A program made the translations under genes and the position numbers. From Amycolatopsis taiwanensis DSM 45107 (GTDB lineage Bacteria; Actinomycetota; Actinomycetes; Mycobacteriales; Pseudonocardiaceae): a stretch of 64,000 nucleotides of DNA. The stretch covers positions 1 to 64,000 of the forward strand of contig NZ_JAFB01000040.1 in NCBI RefSeq assembly GCF_000519205.1, read 5' to 3'. This document shows positions 1 to 8,277 of the stretch, one piece after another; the first letter of the stretch is position 1, and every line of letters starts with the position of its first letter. The notes below the pieces were generated by a model that made no database searches, was not told where the DNA came from, and worked only from the letters and a program-made list of their open reading frames with translations.

Positions 1-299
1 ACTCATCCCAGAACCCCTTGCCCAGCTCTGGTTTCGATGTCATTTTGATCATAACGACGCGTCTTCGATGGTTCACTTGTATTCGCCTTCCCGACCCCCA
101 CCTGACACCGTCTCGCAGTGCCTTTTCCCTGTCGCTCACCACCACGACTCATTCACCGCAGCAACACAGGGCGGTTTGAGATCTCCGCCTGCACAGCGAT
201 CCCGAAGGGCCCACCTTCATCACAAACACAGCACCGCTCCAGTTCAGATCTCGCCTTCTACACCGAAACCCTCCCCTTTCACGTTCATGGCACACACAA
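1..299. other. Stretch before the first recognisable gene
   Basis: I see no convincing gene here. Open frames exist on both strands but have no recognisable domain. The N-terminal half (DUF222) that normally precedes the HNH remnant downstream is not readable. Confidence 0.4.
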
Positions 300-749
300 G
301 GCATCATCCCAGCCTGGCTGGCCAACGAGATCGCCAACGGCACCAACACCACCCTCCGCCGCATCATCACCGACCCCGACGACGGACAGATCATCTCCGT
401 CGGCCGCCGCTCCTACCGCCCACCCGCCGCACTCGCCCGCCTGGCCTACGCCCGCGACCGCGAATGCCGCTCCCCCATCTGCCACCGACCAGCCCAGGTC
501 TGCGAACTCGACCACGTCGAAGAATGGGACGCCGACGACGGCGAAACCTCCTACGACAACCTCGCCTCACTCTGCGCCAAAGACCATCACATCAAGGATC
601 TACCTGGCTGGTCGTACACAATGGACAAGGACACCGGCGAGATCACCATCACCACCCCCACCGACCACCACTACACCAGCAAACCAGAACCACTCCACGA
701 ACCCCGCGAAAACCCACTCCCCGACGCCGACGAGTCACCACCCTTCTAG
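300..749 (+). pseudogene. Remnant of a 13E12/DUF222-type HNH endonuclease (C-terminal part)
   Basis: The frame ending in TAG at 747-749 encodes the C-terminal HNH part of the 13E12-repeat nucleases common in actinomycetes. It contains a cysteine pair CRSPICH, then CELDHVEEWD, then NLASLCAKDHH, which is the HNH zinc/metal core. The DUF222 domain that normally fills the first 250 or so residues is missing, and the frame has no start codon of its own at the boundary. I read it as a 5'-truncated, probably dead copy. Its neighbour at 841 is another transposon scrap, so the left edge of the window looks like a degraded mobile region. Confidence 0.65.
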
Positions 750-840
750 CGCCTCGTCAACGTTGGTCGTTGCGGTAATTCACCTTTGATGTGGTGGCGT
801 TCATCCCGGTCGCCAAACATGATCGCAGGATTGGGAAGGG

Positions 841-1015
841 ATGGTTGTGGCTCGACCTCCGGAGCTGTTCATGCGGCCGTTGTCGATGGCTGAGGAACAG
901 CGGTTGCAGCGGATCAACCGCACCGCGCAAGATCGGGTGCGGTTGCGGTGGGCGGTGATCATACTGGCCTCGGCAAAGGGCTGGCCGGTGCCCGACATCC
1001 GACCCCACCTCACTG
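841..1015 (+). pseudogene. Truncated IS630-family transposase (N-terminal HTH fragment)
   Basis: The first 58 or so codons read like the start of IS630-family transposases (MVVARPPELF..., LSMAEEQRLQRI, then an arginine-rich helix and KGWPVPDI). These normally lead into the helix-turn-helix and, much later, the DDE catalytic domain. The similarity stops near 1015, where the frame runs into a hairpin and unrelated sequence. The catalytic domain is absent, so the fragment cannot transpose. I did not identify terminal inverted repeats. Confidence 0.65.
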
Positions 1016-1036
1016 GTGCGTGTCCAAGAGAGTTCA

Positions 1037-1071
1037 GGTTGTGCACGTTGTGGACCCAACGTGGCACAACC
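1037..1071 (-). terminator. Strong hairpin downstream of the 1087-1503 gene
   Basis: A 14-nt arm (1037-1050) pairs with a 15-nt arm (1057-1071) with one bulged base and a short loop. It lies just beyond the stop codon of the minus-strand membrane protein, so it is well placed as its terminator. It also marks the edge of the IS630 remnant. Confidence 0.55.
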
Positions 1072-1086
1072 CGAACTCCTCGATCG

Positions 1087-1503
1087 TCAGATGCGGCCAC
1101 TCGAATCGTCAAGGCGCCGGGGTTCCCGCCCGGTGAGCGTGAGCAGACCGGCAGGCAAGGCGATCGCGAGGCCAAGTGCGACCATGAGCAGTGTGGCGGT
1201 CGACGGCGCGAGATGATCGAGCATGGTCAGGTGGATGAAGAAGTGCGGAACCACCCAGGTCAGGTACATGACGAGCGCGGTCCGGGTGATCCACTGTCCC
1301 ATGTGGATGGTCGCGGCGCCGAGTACCACGGCGCTGGCGAGTGTCATGGCGCCGTAGTCCAGCATCAGGTGCTTGTTGTAGGCCATGCCCATGCCGACCA
1401 CCTCAAGCGCGAAGAACCGCGCAGGAAGGAGCAATGCCCACAAGCCAACGACGAGTTGGGTCGCCGCGAGAAACCCAAGACCGACGCGAAGCCACCGCCG
1501 CAT
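1087..1503 (-). CDS. Small integral membrane protein, function unknown
   Basis: A 138-residue protein with about four hydrophobic segments (roughly 6-30, 51-68, 75-92 and 100-122) and a charged C-terminus (GREPRRLDDSSGRI). The architecture recalls small DoxX/DUF4345-like four-helix proteins, but I do not recognise a diagnostic motif. The start ATG at 1503 overlaps the TGA of the upstream oxidoreductase (TGATG), so the two are probably translationally coupled and share the sigma-factor operon. A longer reading from 1848 is open but runs antisense through the oxidoreductase and was not used. Confidence 0.7.
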   Translation of the reverse strand: MRRWLRVGLGFLAATQLVVGLWALLLPARFFALEVVGMGMAYNKHLMLDYGAMTLASAVVLGAATIHMGQWITRTALVMYLTWVVPHFFIHLTMLDHLAPSTATLLMVALGLAIALPAGLLTLTGREPRRLDDSSGRI

Positions 1504-2276
1504 CACCGGCGCCGTCCGTGTGCACGGTCTCCGGTGAGGAAATCGTCGAAGGTGATCTGCCCTACCGCCCGGCTCGGGGTGAGGTGATGGCCCGCGCGAT
1601 AGTCCCGGATCGCCTTGCCCGGCAAGGGAACCGCCCACACCGGCCGACGACGGCCGATCGCCCGGAGGTACCTGCGGGCCAGGTCGGCGGCCTCCCGCAC
1701 CTCCGGGCCGCCGATGTCCGGCACCCGGTTCGCGGCTGGTCCTGCCGCGAACGTGACCAGTTGGTCGGCCACCTCCGTGACGTCGACCGGCTGGAAACAC
1801 ACCTTCGACGGCATCAACACCACCGGCAGCAGACGCTGGACCTCGCACATGTCGGTGATCAGGTCATGGAACTGGGTCGTGCGCAGGATCGTCCACGGCA
1901 ACCCAGACCCCTCGACCAGCCGTTCACATGCCAGTTTCGCCCGGTAGTAGCCGAGCGCGACCTTGTCGATGCCGACGATCGACACGTACACCAGGTGCGG
2001 GCTGCCCGCCGCCTTCGCGGCCTCGATCAGGTTGCCGGTCGCGGCCACATCGCCTCGCCCGTTGGTGGTCGCCAGGTGGATGATCACGTCCGCTTCGGTG
2101 GCCGCGCCTACCAGCCCGCTGCCGGTGCGCAGATCACCCGTCACCCAGCGGTGGGCGGCAGGCTCGCGCCTCTTGCGGGTCAGCACCCGCACGTCGTGGC
2201 CCGTATCGAGCAGCCGTGGCACCAGCGCACGTCCGAGCCGCCCAGTGCCGCCGGTGACCAGAATCTGTTTCGCCAT
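1503..2276 (-). CDS. NAD(P)-binding atypical SDR (NmrA/epimerase-like)
   Basis: A 257-residue single-domain Rossmann protein. The N-terminus carries the glycine-rich dinucleotide motif TGGTGRLG (residues 8-15), followed by DVRVLTR and a GDL segment. HLVYVSIVGID and YYRAKLACE (Y-x-x-x-K) match the active-site region of atypical SDRs of the NmrA/epimerase type. Substrate unknown. It lies 37 bp downstream of an ECF41-like sigma factor. ECF41 sigma factors are known to sit beside and activate COE genes (carboxymuconolactone decarboxylase, oxidoreductase, epimerase), so this is the likely regulated partner. Coupled to the downstream membrane gene by TGATG. Confidence 0.85.
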   Translation of the reverse strand: MAKQILVTGGTGRLGRALVPRLLDTGHDVRVLTRKRREPAAHRWVTGDLRTGSGLVGAATEADVIIHLATTNGRGDVAATGNLIEAAKAAGSPHLVYVSIVGIDKVALGYYRAKLACERLVEGSGLPWTILRTTQFHDLITDMCEVQRLLPVVLMPSKVCFQPVDVTEVADQLVTFAAGPAANRVPDIGGPEVREAADLARRYLRAIGRRRPVWAVPLPGKAIRDYRAGHHLTPSRAVGQITFDDFLTGDRAHGRRR

Positions 2277-2313
2277 GTCTCGCTCCGTGGTGGCTGAATC
2301 TCACCTTGCACCA

Positions 2314-3252
2314 CTAGGAACCGAATGACTCCTCGGAACGTGACAACCGGGCCAGTTGCGTGCCGACGAACCGGAGCTTGTCCGGGTCGGCGACTATCCG
2401 GATGCCGGCAATCCGGCCGCCCGCGATCTCCGGCACGAATACGCCGACCAGCGTGGATGCGGACCGAGCGACCAACGCCGGAGTGCCGTTCACCTCGCGA
2501 ATGGACACTGTGAGACCTTCGGCATACCGGCTGGTGACGGTCGCCAGATACCGCGCCACCTTCTGGCCGCCGTGCACAGGCAACCGGGCGACGCCGGGCG
2601 TGTCGCCACCGTCGGCGACCGATTTGACGTCCTCGGCGAGCATCCGCTCCAGGCCGGCGAGGTCACCGCCACGCGCGGCGTCAAGAAACCGCTCGACCAG
2701 CATCCGATTCTCGGCGAGGTCGCCCGCGGATCGCAGGGGCAGGACGGTTGACAGGCGTTTCCGTGCGCGGCTGTGCAACTGCCGGCAGTTCGACTCCGAA
2801 AGCTCGACCAGTTCAGCCACCTCGCGATGGCTGTAGCCGAACGCCTCACGCAGCACAAAAACCGCCCGCTCTGCCGGGGTGAGCCGTTCGGCGAGCACCA
2901 GGAAGGCCAGCGATACCGTCTCCCGTTGCTCGGCCGTCTCCATCGGCCCCAGCGCGCTGTCGGAGGTCAGCACCGGCTCCGGCAACCACGACCCGACATA
3001 GCGTTCTCGACGAATCGGGGCCGATCCGAGCCGGTTCAGGCACAGGTTCGTGGCGACCTTGACCAGCCACGCTGAGGGCTCCTTGACCGAGCCGGGTTCG
3101 GTGCCGTGCCATCGCAGGAAGACGTCCTGAACGACATCGTCCGCGTCCGCGGCCGAACCCAGCATCCGGTACGCCAGCCCGAACAGCCGCGGCCGCTGCC
3201 GCTCGAACTCCCCGACCGGCGCGGGTCCGGAACTTCTCCCTGGGCGGTTCAC
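2314..3252 (-). CDS. sigJ: ECF RNA polymerase sigma factor, SigJ/ECF41 type with SnoaL-like C-terminal domain
   Basis: A 312-residue sigma factor from a GTG at 3252. Region 2 spans about residues 16-80 (FGLAYRMLGSAADADDVVQDVFLRW) and region 4 about 115-165 (LTPAERAVFVLREAFGYSHREVAELV). The linker contains YVGSWLPEPV, the WLPEP signature of ECF41. Residues 180-310 form a SnoaL-like domain with VADGGDTPG, close to the DGGGKV motif; in this family the domain controls sigma activity in place of an anti-sigma factor. The gene heads an operon with the oxidoreductase. I saw no clear ECF41 promoter upstream. The frame is open further upstream, but those codons run through the hydrolase gene in another frame and are not convincing. 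Confidence 0.88.
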   Translation of the reverse strand: MNRPGRSSGPAPVGEFERQRPRLFGLAYRMLGSAADADDVVQDVFLRWHGTEPGSVKEPSAWLVKVATNLCLNRLGSAPIRRERYVGSWLPEPVLTSDSALGPMETAEQRETVSLAFLVLAERLTPAERAVFVLREAFGYSHREVAELVELSESNCRQLHSRARKRLSTVLPLRSAGDLAENRMLVERFLDAARGGDLAGLERMLAEDVKSVADGGDTPGVARLPVHGGQKVARYLATVTSRYAEGLTVSIREVNGTPALVARSASTLVGVFVPEIAGGRIAGIRIVADPDKLRFVGTQLARLSRSEESFGS

Positions 3253-3358
3253 GGCCGCGATTCTCGCACGACACCGCCGATGGCCATGGTCGGTCGCCCA
3301 GGATTCCGCCGTCCATGGTGGAACGTCATTGTGCTCGCCTTGACCGTCGCTCGCCGTG

Positions 3359-4018
3359 TCATGTTGAGGCGAATTGAATGATCGAAGTGAGGAGCCGGTC
3401 CAGCTGTGAAGGAAATTCGGGGCGGGGAGGCTCCGGACAGCCGGGGAGTTCCTCACTGTCCGGCAGAAGGCGCCGGAGGGCGTCGACGGTGTGTCGCTGG
3501 TGTACCGGGTTCTCCGGCGCTGATGGAAGCACGCTGACCGGCATGGTGAGTGTGGCGAGTTCGTTGTCGGCGAGCCCCCGCAACGTCTGCCCATCCAGCA
3601 AGGCGCGGATGTTCTGCTCCGAAGCGCCGAGGGCGGCCAGGCCGGCGCGGGTGCGCGAGTCCACGGCGCTGTCCCCGGCAGTGGCGGGCCAGGCCAGCAG
3701 CAGCCTCGCGATCCGGTCCGGGAAGGCCAGCGCGAGGCGGACGGCCGCGGAGCACCCGTTCGACCCGGCGACCACCGCGACGGGCCGCTCGGGCAGGAAG
3801 GCCGCGAGGTGCTCGACTTCGGCATCCCAGTCCGGTGGCCGGTGAAGGCGGTTGGGCGCGAGCACCGTGAAGCCGTCTCGCCGGATGCCGCCCGTGACTC
3901 CGGGCAGCGTCCAGAACAGATCTGCGTTCATGTCGTCCCACAGTCCTCCGTGGATCAGGAAGACTACGGTGTTGCGGCGGTACGTCATCAGTGCTCCCGG
4001 GAGGAGATCCAGCGACAC
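3359..4018 (-). CDS. Alpha/beta-hydrolase fold protein
   Basis: A 219-residue cytoplasmic protein. VVFLIHGGLWDDM gives the oxyanion-hole strand, and VAVVAGSNGCSAA contains a small-x-Ser-x-Gly type elbow (AGSNG) expected to hold the nucleophile. An acid and a histidine near the C-terminus (PVHQRHTVDALRR) are plausible but unproven. It is shorter than typical 250-300-residue hydrolases, with little cap. The start at 4018 could instead be the internal ATG ten codons later. It is transcribed in the same direction as the sigma gene, 106 bp upstream of it, and divergent from the leader/GNAT unit. Substrate unknown. Confidence 0.75.
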   Translation of the reverse strand: MSLDLLPGALMTYRRNTVVFLIHGGLWDDMNADLFWTLPGVTGGIRRDGFTVLAPNRLHRPPDWDAEVEHLAAFLPERPVAVVAGSNGCSAAVRLALAFPDRIARLLLAWPATAGDSAVDSRTRAGLAALGASEQNIRALLDGQTLRGLADNELATLTMPVSVLPSAPENPVHQRHTVDALRRLLPDSEELPGCPEPPRPEFPSQLDRLLTSIIQFAST

Positions 4019-4037
4019 CGGAAGTAGGCAGGGTGCG

Positions 4038-4075
4038 AAAAGGGTTTGCGGACGCCGGCTGCGGTCGGATAGACG
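4038..4075 (+). promoter_or_regulatory. Putative promoter with upstream A-tract for the leader/GNAT unit
   Basis: An A-tract (4038-4041) sits just upstream of a TTGCGG -35 (4046-4051), with TAGACG (4070-4075) as a weak -10 after 18 bp. An A/T run 3-5 bases before the -35 is the layout recognised by WhiB7/WblC. The match is loose and was assigned by eye. Confidence 0.3.
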
Positions 4076-4132
4076 TTACTCTTGCCCCCTCGCCACAAGG
4101 GTGAGGACGACAACGAGAGGAGGCATAAACCC

Positions 4133-4186
4133 ATGATCCCCATGATCACCGCGCTTATGTCCTCCCGGGGCGCGGACCACCTCTGA
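4133..4186 (+). CDS. 17-residue leader peptide upstream of a GNAT gene
   Basis: ATG at 4133 follows a perfect AGGAGG (4118-4123) with 9-bp spacing and opens a 17-codon frame (MIPMITALMSSRGADHL) ending at TGA 4184-4186, 36 bp before the GNAT start. So strong a ribosome site on so short a frame suggests a regulatory upstream ORF, not an enzyme. The 3' end can fold with following bases (CTCCCGGGG with CCCCGGAG, one bulge). A second leader of the same length stands before another GNAT gene at 21339. Confidence 0.5.
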   Translation: MIPMITALMSSRGADHL

Positions 4187-4222
4187 CCCCGGAGCGGACG
4201 GGCGCCTTCACCGGAGCGTGCC

Positions 4223-5173
4223 TTGACCGTGAAAACGAACGACCTGACCATGCGTCCGATCACCGGCCCCGAAGAACTCGGCCTGTTCTCCCAACTGCCC
4301 TACGTCTTGAACGGGCAATTGGCCGACGACCTTGCCGCCGGCCGCCGGCGTCCACAATGGATGTGGGTCGCCCTGCGCGATGACCGCCTGCTGGCCAGGC
4401 TCGCCTGGTGGAGTCGGCCAGGCAGGAACGCACCAGAGATCCTGGACATCGTCGACCTCGACGACAGCACTGCGGAAGCCGATCGCGTCGATACCGGAGT
4501 ACAACTCCTGCGCACCGCGATGGCCGCCACCCTCCCGAATGTGTCACATCTCCCCGAGTACAGCCGTTTCGTCCCGTCGAACTGGCGTGAGAACGCGGTG
4601 ACCAGGCAAGTCGTCGAGGATCGCATGACGGTGCTCCAACGGACCAGTGCCCGGCTCTTCGTCGAACGACTGCGTCTGGAATGGCGTCCGGAATCGCCGG
4701 TTCCTGAGCCCAGTGGACGCCTCGCGTTCCGGCCGGTCCACGACGCCGAGGAACTAATCGCCCTGATGGCCCTGGTGCTGGACGGGACGCTCGACGCACA
4801 CAGCCGAGACGACCTCACCCGAATGTCCATCCAGGAAGCGGCCGTCAGGCAGTACGAGGACGAACTCGTACAGTACCCGAGCCCGCGAGACTGGTGGCGC
4901 ATCGCAACCCTGCCCAAGGGAGGGCCGGTGGGATTCGTCATCCCGGCCCACAACGGCTACAACCCCATCATCGCCTACATCGGGGTCGTGCCCGCCCATC
5001 GCGGCAACGGCTACATAGCCGACATCCTTGCCGAGGGCACCCGTTTTCTTGCCGAGCGAGACGTCCCCCGCATCCGGGCTTCCACCGACCTCGGCAACAC
5101 CCCCATGGCGAACGCCTTCCAGCGCGCTGGATACGTCAATTTCGAACGCGAGATCAACATGACCTGGAGCTGA
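4223..5173 (+). CDS. GNAT-family N-acetyltransferase
   Basis: A 316-residue protein read from TTG 4223 (GGAGCG just upstream); an internal ATG at 4250 is the alternative start. The C-terminal third is a clear GNAT fold: IAYIGVVPAHRGNGYIADIL contains the acetyl-CoA loop R-G-N-G-Y, followed by RIRASTDLGNTPMANAFQRAGY, the usual beta5/N-x-x-M-x-x-x-F-x-x-x-G-Y end of the domain. The N-terminal half is a degenerate GNAT-like region, so the protein is probably a tandem GNAT. Substrate unknown. It is preceded by a 17-codon leader and is convergent with the multicopper oxidase gene, with 10 bp between the stop codons. Confidence 0.88.
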   Translation: MTVKTNDLTMRPITGPEELGLFSQLPYVLNGQLADDLAAGRRRPQWMWVALRDDRLLARLAWWSRPGRNAPEILDIVDLDDSTAEADRVDTGVQLLRTAMAATLPNVSHLPEYSRFVPSNWRENAVTRQVVEDRMTVLQRTSARLFVERLRLEWRPESPVPEPSGRLAFRPVHDAEELIALMALVLDGTLDAHSRDDLTRMSIQEAAVRQYEDELVQYPSPRDWWRIATLPKGGPVGFVIPAHNGYNPIIAYIGVVPAHRGNGYIADILAEGTRFLAERDVPRIRASTDLGNTPMANAFQRAGYVNFEREINMTWS

Positions 5174-5183
5174 CCGGGGCGCG

Positions 5184-7154
5184 TCAGTGGTGGCCGGGCA
5201 TGTCCATCCCAGCCATACCGCCGAACGGGGTGGTGACACCGTCGTAGCGCAGCTGCAACATCATCCCCTGATCGGCATGCGGCAGGTTGTGGCAGTGGTT
5301 CATCCAGATGCCCGGATTCGAGGCCCGGAACGCGACCTCCCAGACCTGTCCAGGGCGGACGTCGAAGGTATCGACCCAAAGTGGGCTGCCCGACACGGGT
5401 TTTCCGTCCCTGGACAGGATCAGCACGGTGTGGCCGTGCAGATGCCAGGGGTGGGTCTCGAGGCTCCGGTTGACCACGGTGAGCCGGACGATGTCGCCTT
5501 CGGTGACGAGCTGATCGGGGATCGACGGGTGCCCGCGGCCGTTGACGGTCCGCGCGTACGTCGGTGAGCCATCGACCATGGCCAACCCACGGTCGAGGAC
5601 CATCGTGAAGTGCCGGTTGGCGGCGTCGGCGCGCAACGCGACGGGGGCCGGGGCACCGTAGGTCAACAGGTCGAGTTCGGACCATCCTGTCGTGTCTATT
5701 GTGGACGCTTGGCCGTCGGGTGCGCCGGCCTGAGGCCGCAACCACACGGTGGCGGCATGACCGTCGAGCTTCAGTGCCACGGATGTCTCCGGCATGACGA
5801 ACACCACGTCGTAGCGACCGGCCGCGGGCAGCCGCAGTCCGGTCCGGCTGATCTCGCCGGGCTGGACGAGGTCCCGGCCGTCGACGGCGGCCACCCGGAA
5901 CGGGGTGCCCGCCAGCGCGAACCAGTGCGGGTCGGAGTCGGTGTTGATCAGCCGCAGCCGGACCGCGGTTCCGGCCGGCGCAAGGTGTTCGGCGCCGCCG
6001 GTGATCGTGGCGATGCCGTCGAAGGTGTGCACGGGCAGAGTCAGATCCAGCTCTCCGGTGTCCTCGCGAGGTTTCACGACGAGAGCGCCGTAGAGCCCAC
6101 GAGTTACGCCGACGTGGGACGCGTAGTGCGTGTGATACCAGTAGGTTCCCGCTTGGTCGGCGCGGAACCGGTAGACGAACTCGCCGCCGGGTGCCACGAC
6201 GTCCTGGGTGAGGCCCGCCGCGCCGTCCTCTCCGCACGGTACGTCATAGCCGTGCCAGTGCAGGGTCACTCCGCCGTCGATATCGTGGTTGATCAGTTTG
6301 ACCTCGACGAGATCGCCCTGGGTCGCCGTGATCGGCGGACCCGGCACCGTGCCGTCGAAGGTCCACGCGTCGATGTCGCGTCCGGATTCCAAGCGCACAG
6401 CGGCTTTCCGGGCGGTCACCACGTATTCGCGCCGGACACCGCCCGGTGCCGGTGTGTCGGGGCCTCGCAGGTCGGTCACCGATACGGCGGCACGCGAACC
6501 CGGGCCAGGGGCGGCACCGCCTCCCTCGTCGGCCACCGCCTCGGCGGCGGCCAGCGTCGAACCGGCCCCGGCACCGGCCGTACCGACCACGACCACACCG
6601 CCGGCAACACCGAGGAAACGACGGCGCGAAACGGCCGGCCGGTCCGGATCGGTGTCCCCGTTCGATGTCTTCGCGTTCGGTGCAGCGAGCACCCGCACGG
6701 TCAGCAGGACACCCGCGATCACGACCGCGATCGTGATCAGTGCGGTGCCCAGGGTAAGGGGATACCCGATGAGGAACGTCACCACAAACCCTGCCAGCGC
6801 GGCATAAGCGGCGGTGAACAGTGCGACAACGGCTGCGGCGTCGACCTTTTCCGGCCGCCCCACGCCCCGGGCTGACCCGAGCAGCCGGGGTCCGGCGATC
6901 GTGGTGGCGGTCACCGCCGCCACCACCAGCATCGGCAGCCCGAGCAGCACCTTCTCCTGGACGAACCACCAGCCACGACCGGCCAGCACCGCCACCGACG
7001 CCACCCTGGCCAACGTCAGCAGCAGCGCCACGGCCAGCAAGGCCAGGGCCGGCCTGGCACGGCGCAACAACAAGGTGACGCCTGCCGCAAACCACGCGAT
7101 GACACTCAGCAGCGCGATGGCATGGTCGAGGAGGATCAAGGCAACTGTTGTCAT
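5184..7154 (-). CDS. Membrane-fused multicopper oxidase
   Basis: A 656-residue protein from ATG 7154. Residues 1-155 hold about five transmembrane helices. A Tat-like SRRRFLG (176-182) and a hydrophobic stretch follow, then about 440 residues of cupredoxin domains. All copper-site motifs are present: HWHG (299-302), YWYHTH (338-343), HPWHLHGH (568-575) and NHCHNLPHADQGM (619-631), so type 1 and trinuclear sites should form. The catalytic part is expected outside the membrane, oxidising phenolic or metal substrates. The C-terminus is short and Met/His-rich (GGMAGMDMPGHH), fitting copper handling. The start overlaps the stop of the upstream DUF6220-like gene (ATGA), so the two form an operon. 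Confidence 0.9.
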   Translation of the reverse strand: MTTVALILLDHAIALLSVIAWFAAGVTLLLRRARPALALLAVALLLTLARVASVAVLAGRGWWFVQEKVLLGLPMLVVAAVTATTIAGPRLLGSARGVGRPEKVDAAAVVALFTAAYAALAGFVVTFLIGYPLTLGTALITIAVVIAGVLLTVRVLAAPNAKTSNGDTDPDRPAVSRRRFLGVAGGVVVVGTAGAGAGSTLAAAEAVADEGGGAAPGPGSRAAVSVTDLRGPDTPAPGGVRREYVVTARKAAVRLESGRDIDAWTFDGTVPGPPITATQGDLVEVKLINHDIDGGVTLHWHGYDVPCGEDGAAGLTQDVVAPGGEFVYRFRADQAGTYWYHTHYASHVGVTRGLYGALVVKPREDTGELDLTLPVHTFDGIATITGGAEHLAPAGTAVRLRLINTDSDPHWFALAGTPFRVAAVDGRDLVQPGEISRTGLRLPAAGRYDVVFVMPETSVALKLDGHAATVWLRPQAGAPDGQASTIDTTGWSELDLLTYGAPAPVALRADAANRHFTMVLDRGLAMVDGSPTYARTVNGRGHPSIPDQLVTEGDIVRLTVVNRSLETHPWHLHGHTVLILSRDGKPVSGSPLWVDTFDVRPGQVWEVAFRASNPGIWMNHCHNLPHADQGMMLQLRYDGVTTPFGGMAGMDMPGHH

Positions 7155-7567
7155 GACGCCATTCGGTTGGGTTCGATCGGTTTCCGCGAAATCTGCCGTG
7201 ATCGCCACAGGAGGAACGTCGCCAGGCCCATGATGGCCAGCCCGTTGACCGCATGCAGGCCGAAGACGAGTTGGGCGGCGGTCGAGCCGTCGCCGATCGC
7301 GCCGGCGACTTCCGTGATCACCATCTGGAGCAGCAGTAACCCGACGGTCAGGCCCCACATCCCGATGATCCGTCCGGGTAGCCGGGCGAGCGCGGCGGCG
7401 ATCGTGACCACGACCGCGAGGGCGAGGATCGCGGTCCCGAGCGCGCGATGCGGTCCGAAGGACTCCTCGCGTGGCGCGTTGTCGAACGCACCGCTGGCGG
7501 CCAGGAAGAACTGCACGACGACAGCCAGCACCACCAGGCCCGACAGGACAGCAACGACTTTTTTCAT
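7151..7567 (-). CDS. DUF6220-like small membrane protein, copy 1
   Basis: A 138-residue protein with four hydrophobic helices (about 5-24, 44-61, 69-88 and 107-121), a conserved-looking PREESFGPHRALG loop and a basic tail. Function unknown. It is clearly paralogous to the gene at 7765-8193 (for example VTIAAALARxPGRxIGM and GLHAVNGL in both). The stop overlaps the start of the multicopper oxidase (ATGA), so it is translated with it. It may supply a membrane partner, for example for electron or metal transfer; this is inference. ATG 7567 was chosen because the paralogues align from that point; the frame is open further upstream. Confidence 0.8.
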   Translation of the reverse strand: MKKVVAVLSGLVVLAVVVQFFLAASGAFDNAPREESFGPHRALGTAILALAVVVTIAAALARLPGRIIGMWGLTVGLLLLQMVITEVAGAIGDGSTAAQLVFGLHAVNGLAIMGLATFLLWRSRQISRKPIEPNRMAS

Positions 7568-7653
7568 GCCGAGGATCTTCGTGCCGAGGCGGTGTCCTGC
7601 GCCTCCTACGAGGGGTGACACCTCGAGTACTTTTTTCGCAGTACGAAAACCGT

Positions 7654-7683
7654 GCTCGGTTACCTCGGTCGGTGTAGTCGAGC
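7654..7683. promoter_or_regulatory. Inverted repeat upstream of DUF6220-like copy 1
   Basis: GCTCGGTTAC (7654-7663) faces GTAGTCGAGC (7674-7683), an imperfect dyad (8 of 10) centred about 100 bp before the copy 1 start. It corresponds in position and sequence to the perfect dyad at 8278-8307, so both are probably sites for one regulator, most simply the LuxR-type regulator at 9590. Confidence 0.45.
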
Positions 7684-7764
7684 AAGCGTCCGGGTGCCAT
7701 CGCGAGCCGCCACGCTCCGTACGCTGGGCGATGTCCTCCTCTAGGGTGATCAAGGCGACTGTCG

Positions 7765-8193
7765 TCATGACGCCGCTCGGCTCGGTTCGGCCGATTGTTC
7801 GGCTGGTTTCCACGAAATCTTTCGCGATCGCCGCATGACCTCTTCGACCGCGCCCATGATGAGCAACCCGTTGACCGCGTGCAGGCCGAAGATGAGCTGG
7901 GCGACGGTCGAACCGTCGCCGATCGCTCCGGCGACTTCCTTGATCACTACCTGCAGCAGTACCAACCCGACGGCCAGGCCCGCCATCCCGATGACCCGTC
8001 CCGGCATCCGGGCGAGCGCGGCGGCGATCGTGACCACGAACGCGAGGGCGAGGATCGAGTACCCGAGTGCCCGATGCGGCCCGAAGCCTTCCTCGCGTGG
8101 CGCATTGTTGAAGGCACCGAAAGCGGCCAGGAAGAACTGTGCGACGACGGCCAGCAGCAGCAATGCTGCCAGAACAGTGACAACTTTTCTCAT
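7765..8193 (-). CDS. DUF6220-like small membrane protein, copy 2
   Basis: A 142-residue paralogue of the preceding gene with the same four-helix pattern and PREEGFGPHRALG loop. It differs mainly at the C-terminus (GAVEEVMRRSRKISWKPAEQ). The ATG at 8193 was chosen because it aligns with copy 1. It is not followed directly by an oxidase; only a stub of the oxidase start remains downstream. Divergent from the histidine kinase at 8358, with a 164-bp intergenic region that holds a perfect 11-bp dyad. Confidence 0.8.
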   Translation of the reverse strand: MRKVVTVLAALLLLAVVAQFFLAAFGAFNNAPREEGFGPHRALGYSILALAFVVTIAAALARMPGRVIGMAGLAVGLVLLQVVIKEVAGAIGDGSTVAQLIFGLHAVNGLLIMGAVEEVMRRSRKISWKPAEQSAEPSRAAS

Positions 8194-8277
8194 ACCGACG
8201 ATCTTCACGCTGGGGCGGCGTTCTCCGCTTCCGACGACGGGTGACACCGACTACGTTTGTGCGAGTAAGAAAACTGC

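Noticed and set aside
841..1015. Intact IS630 element
   Set aside because: Only the N-terminal HTH part is present; the DDE domain and paired terminal repeats are missing.
7155..7700. Upstream extension of the multicopper oxidase to 7700
   Set aside because: The extra codons run through the DUF6220-like gene in another frame. ATG 7154 with a 4-bp overlap and a membrane helix right after it is the better start.
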